Of a stretch of 64,000 bases of DNA, positions 62,563 through 64,000 are shown one piece after another. Positions within the stretch are counted from its first letter, which is position 1. Each line of letters opens with the position of its first letter. Under the pieces are notes generated by a model that was given only the letters and a program-made list of their open reading frames with translations, was not told the DNA's origin and ran no database searches. The stretch covers positions 1 through 64,000 of the forward strand of contig NZ_SOHA01000044.1 of NCBI RefSeq assembly GCF_004403065.1. Reading direction: 5' to 3'. Made by a program: the position numbers and the translations under genes. Origin of the DNA: Cryobacterium cryoconiti (GTDB lineage: Bacteria > Actinomycetota > Actinomycetes > Actinomycetales > Microbacteriaceae).

Positions 62563-64000
62563 ATGAGGAGCACCAAACCTGACCTGTCGGTCGGGTTCGA
62601 GGCACTCCGCCTCCTTGCGGGAGATCCGTCCGCGACAGCCTTTGTGACCGCACAGGGAACCATCAGCTACGCCGAACTGGATGAACTGGTCCAAGCCCGG
62701 CGGGCATTGCTGGGAGGCGGACGTCGGCTGGTCATGGTGTCGTGCGCGAACGCCCTGGAGCCCCTGGTGACCTATCTCGCCGCCCTCGCGGCTGGTCATC
62801 CGGTTCTCCTGGTCGCTGGCGATGGGGACGAGCCGAACCAGGAGCGAAACAGGAACAGTCTCGTTGAGCGCTACGACCCCGACGTGGTTCTGGCGCCGGT
62901 GGGCAACGGGTGGCGACTGGACGAGCGACGCAAGGGAAGCCGACACACGTTGCACCCAGAGTTGGCGCTGCTGCTCAGCACCTCGGGCTCGACAGGATCG
63001 CCGAAACTCGTTCGGCTGTCACGCGAGAATGTGCTCAGCAACGCGCGAAGCATCGCCGACTACCTCACCCTGACCCCGCAGGACCGGGCAGCCATGACGC
63101 TGCCGATGCATTACTGTTACGGGCTGTCCGTCGTGAACAGCCACCTGATCTCCGGCGCGAGCCTGCTGCTCACCGAGCGTTCGGTGGTCGAGACTGAATT
63201 CTGGAATGAGTTCGACGAAGCAGGGGCCACCTCCTTCGCCGGCGTTCCATACACCTTCGACCTTCTCGATTCGACCGGTTTCGCCGAGCGGGAGCATGAG
63301 AGCCTGCGCTACATCACCCAGGCCGGCGGCCGACTCGGCCCCGACCGAGTGCGCGGTTACGCCCGACTGGGCCGAGAACGCGGATTCGATTTCGTCGTCA
63401 TGTATGGCCAGACCGAGGCGACCGCACGGATGGCCTACCTGCCGCCCGATCTGGCGGAGACGCGACCCGAATCCATCGGAATCCCGATCCCGGGCGGGCA
63501 GTTCCGCATCGACGACCCCGACGAGAAGTCGGTCGGTAACCTCGTCTACACCGGCCCGAACGTCATGATGGGATACGCGGAGAGCCCGGCAGAGCTCGCC
63601 GCTGGACCGACAGGGGGGGATCTACGAACCGGCGATCTGGCCCGCCGCCACGACGACGGACTCTTCGAGATTGTCGGGCGGAGCAGTCGCTTCGTCAAGA
63701 TATACGGCCTGCGGATCGACCTCGACGGGGTCGAGCGGCTCCTCGCCGACGATGGACTCGAAGTCAGGGCGGTCAACCTCGAGGAACGCCTTGTGGTGTT
63801 CGTGCGGCACGGGTGGGCTCTCGGGCTTGTCGCGCCGATTGCCGCGAAGGCGCTCGGCCTGCCCGGTCACATCGTGCGGGCGCACCTGATCGAGGAATTC
63901 CCCCTGACGTCCAGCGGCAAGCCAGACATCGCGAGCCTGCTTCGGCAGGCGGCCTCGCTCGAGCGAGACGTCCAGCCGGTGGACCGCACAGACACCGTGA
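62563..64000 (+). CDS. AMP-forming adenylating enzyme, 3' end outside window
   Basis: The frame is open from the ATG at 62563 through base 64000 without a stop (479 codons seen), so the gene is cut by the window edge. It encodes an ANL-superfamily enzyme: LLLSTSGSTGSPK (ATP loop), LPMHYCYGLSVVNSHL, MYGQTEATARMAYLP, GDLARRHDDGLFEIVGR, KIYGLRIDLDGVE and the SSGK lysine near the end. Such enzymes activate carboxylic acids as acyl-AMP for CoA or carrier-protein transfer. With the iron box ahead, a siderophore building block is a reasonable guess, as inference; a plain acyl-CoA synthetase is the alternative. Confidence 0.85.
   Translation, partial: MRSTKPDLSVGFEALRLLAGDPSATAFVTAQGTISYAELDELVQARRALLGGGRRLVMVSCANALEPLVTYLAALAAGHPVLLVAGDGDEPNQERNRNSLVERYDPDVVLAPVGNGWRLDERRKGSRHTLHPELALLLSTSGSTGSPKLVRLSRENVLSNARSIADYLTLTPQDRAAMTLPMHYCYGLSVVNSHLISGASLLLTERSVVETEFWNEFDEAGATSFAGVPYTFDLLDSTGFAEREHESLRYITQAGGRLGPDRVRGYARLGRERGFDFVVMYGQTEATARMAYLPPDLAETRPESIGIPIPGGQFRIDDPDEKSVGNLVYTGPNVMMGYAESPAELAAGPTGGDLRTGDLARRHDDGLFEIVGRSSRFVKIYGLRIDLDGVERLLADDGLEVRAVNLEERLVVFVRHGWALGLVAPIAAKALGLPGHIVRAHLIEEFPLTSSGKPDIASLLRQAASLERDVQPVDRTDTV

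Overview
The window is a 64 kb piece of a high-GC actinobacterial chromosome. GC-rich third positions, GTG starts, leaderless TAGGCT promoters, a HAIR element in front of clpB, an F420-type LLM oxidoreductase, a DUF222-HNH gene and arrays of GGTCTCGACAGGCTCGACC repeats all fit the Microbacteriaceae (a Cryobacterium/Leifsonia-like organism). This placement is inference from style and content. I saw no rRNA, tRNA, CRISPR, transposase or phage genes.

Layout. 1-5.3 kb (minus strand): a histidine phosphatase, a class II fructose-1,6-bisphosphatase that looks cut short beside a repeat array, and a SWIM/SNF2 helicase. 5.3-11.3 kb (minus): a probable amine-catabolism unit of aldehyde dehydrogenase, copper amine oxidase, universal stress protein and APC permease, closed by a strong hairpin. 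11.4-16.4 kb: a clpB without its N-domain under a HAIR site, a zinc alcohol dehydrogenase, and a lipoamide-dehydrogenase-like flavoprotein. 16.5-23.7 kb (minus): acyl-CoA ligase, threonine aldolase, an ABC-2 exporter pair, an SDR and a DUF6421-like protein, several overlapping by 4-8 bases. 24-33 kb: mostly single genes (DUF1622, methyltransferase, LLM oxidoreductase, glycerate kinase, phosphoglycerate mutase, SDR, DUF222-HNH nuclease, MORN/YwqK protein) with several palindromic repeats between them.

33.2-39.2 kb is a complete ribose operon, rbsR-A-C-B-K-D, with a clear sigma-70 promoter and a 28-bp perfect palindrome as operator. 39.2-42.6 kb holds an NAD-dependent epimerase, a PNPOx-family protein, a processive GT2 glycosyltransferase and a small unknown. 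42.6-47.1 kb is a regulatory block: MarR regulator, two overlapping GAF-ANTAR proteins, a short leader ORF, a group-2-like sigma-70 gene broken by a one-base frameshift, and two membrane proteins. 47.2-54.5 kb holds deoC, a quinone oxidoreductase, an ABC-F protein, and a nucleoside hydrolase/MFS pair divergent from a GntR regulator, so with rbs the window is rich in ribose, deoxyribose and nucleoside salvage. 54.6-61.2 kb is one giant (2217 aa) multi-pass membrane protein with four internal repeats. The right edge has an alpha/beta hydrolase and, after an IdeR/DtxR-like iron box, the start of an AMP-forming adenylating enzyme that runs off the window and may open a siderophore locus.

The most unusual features are the four arrays of a 19-bp partly palindromic unit, one array of which carries paired base changes that keep the ends complementary, and three families of long perfect intergenic palindromes, two of them present twice.
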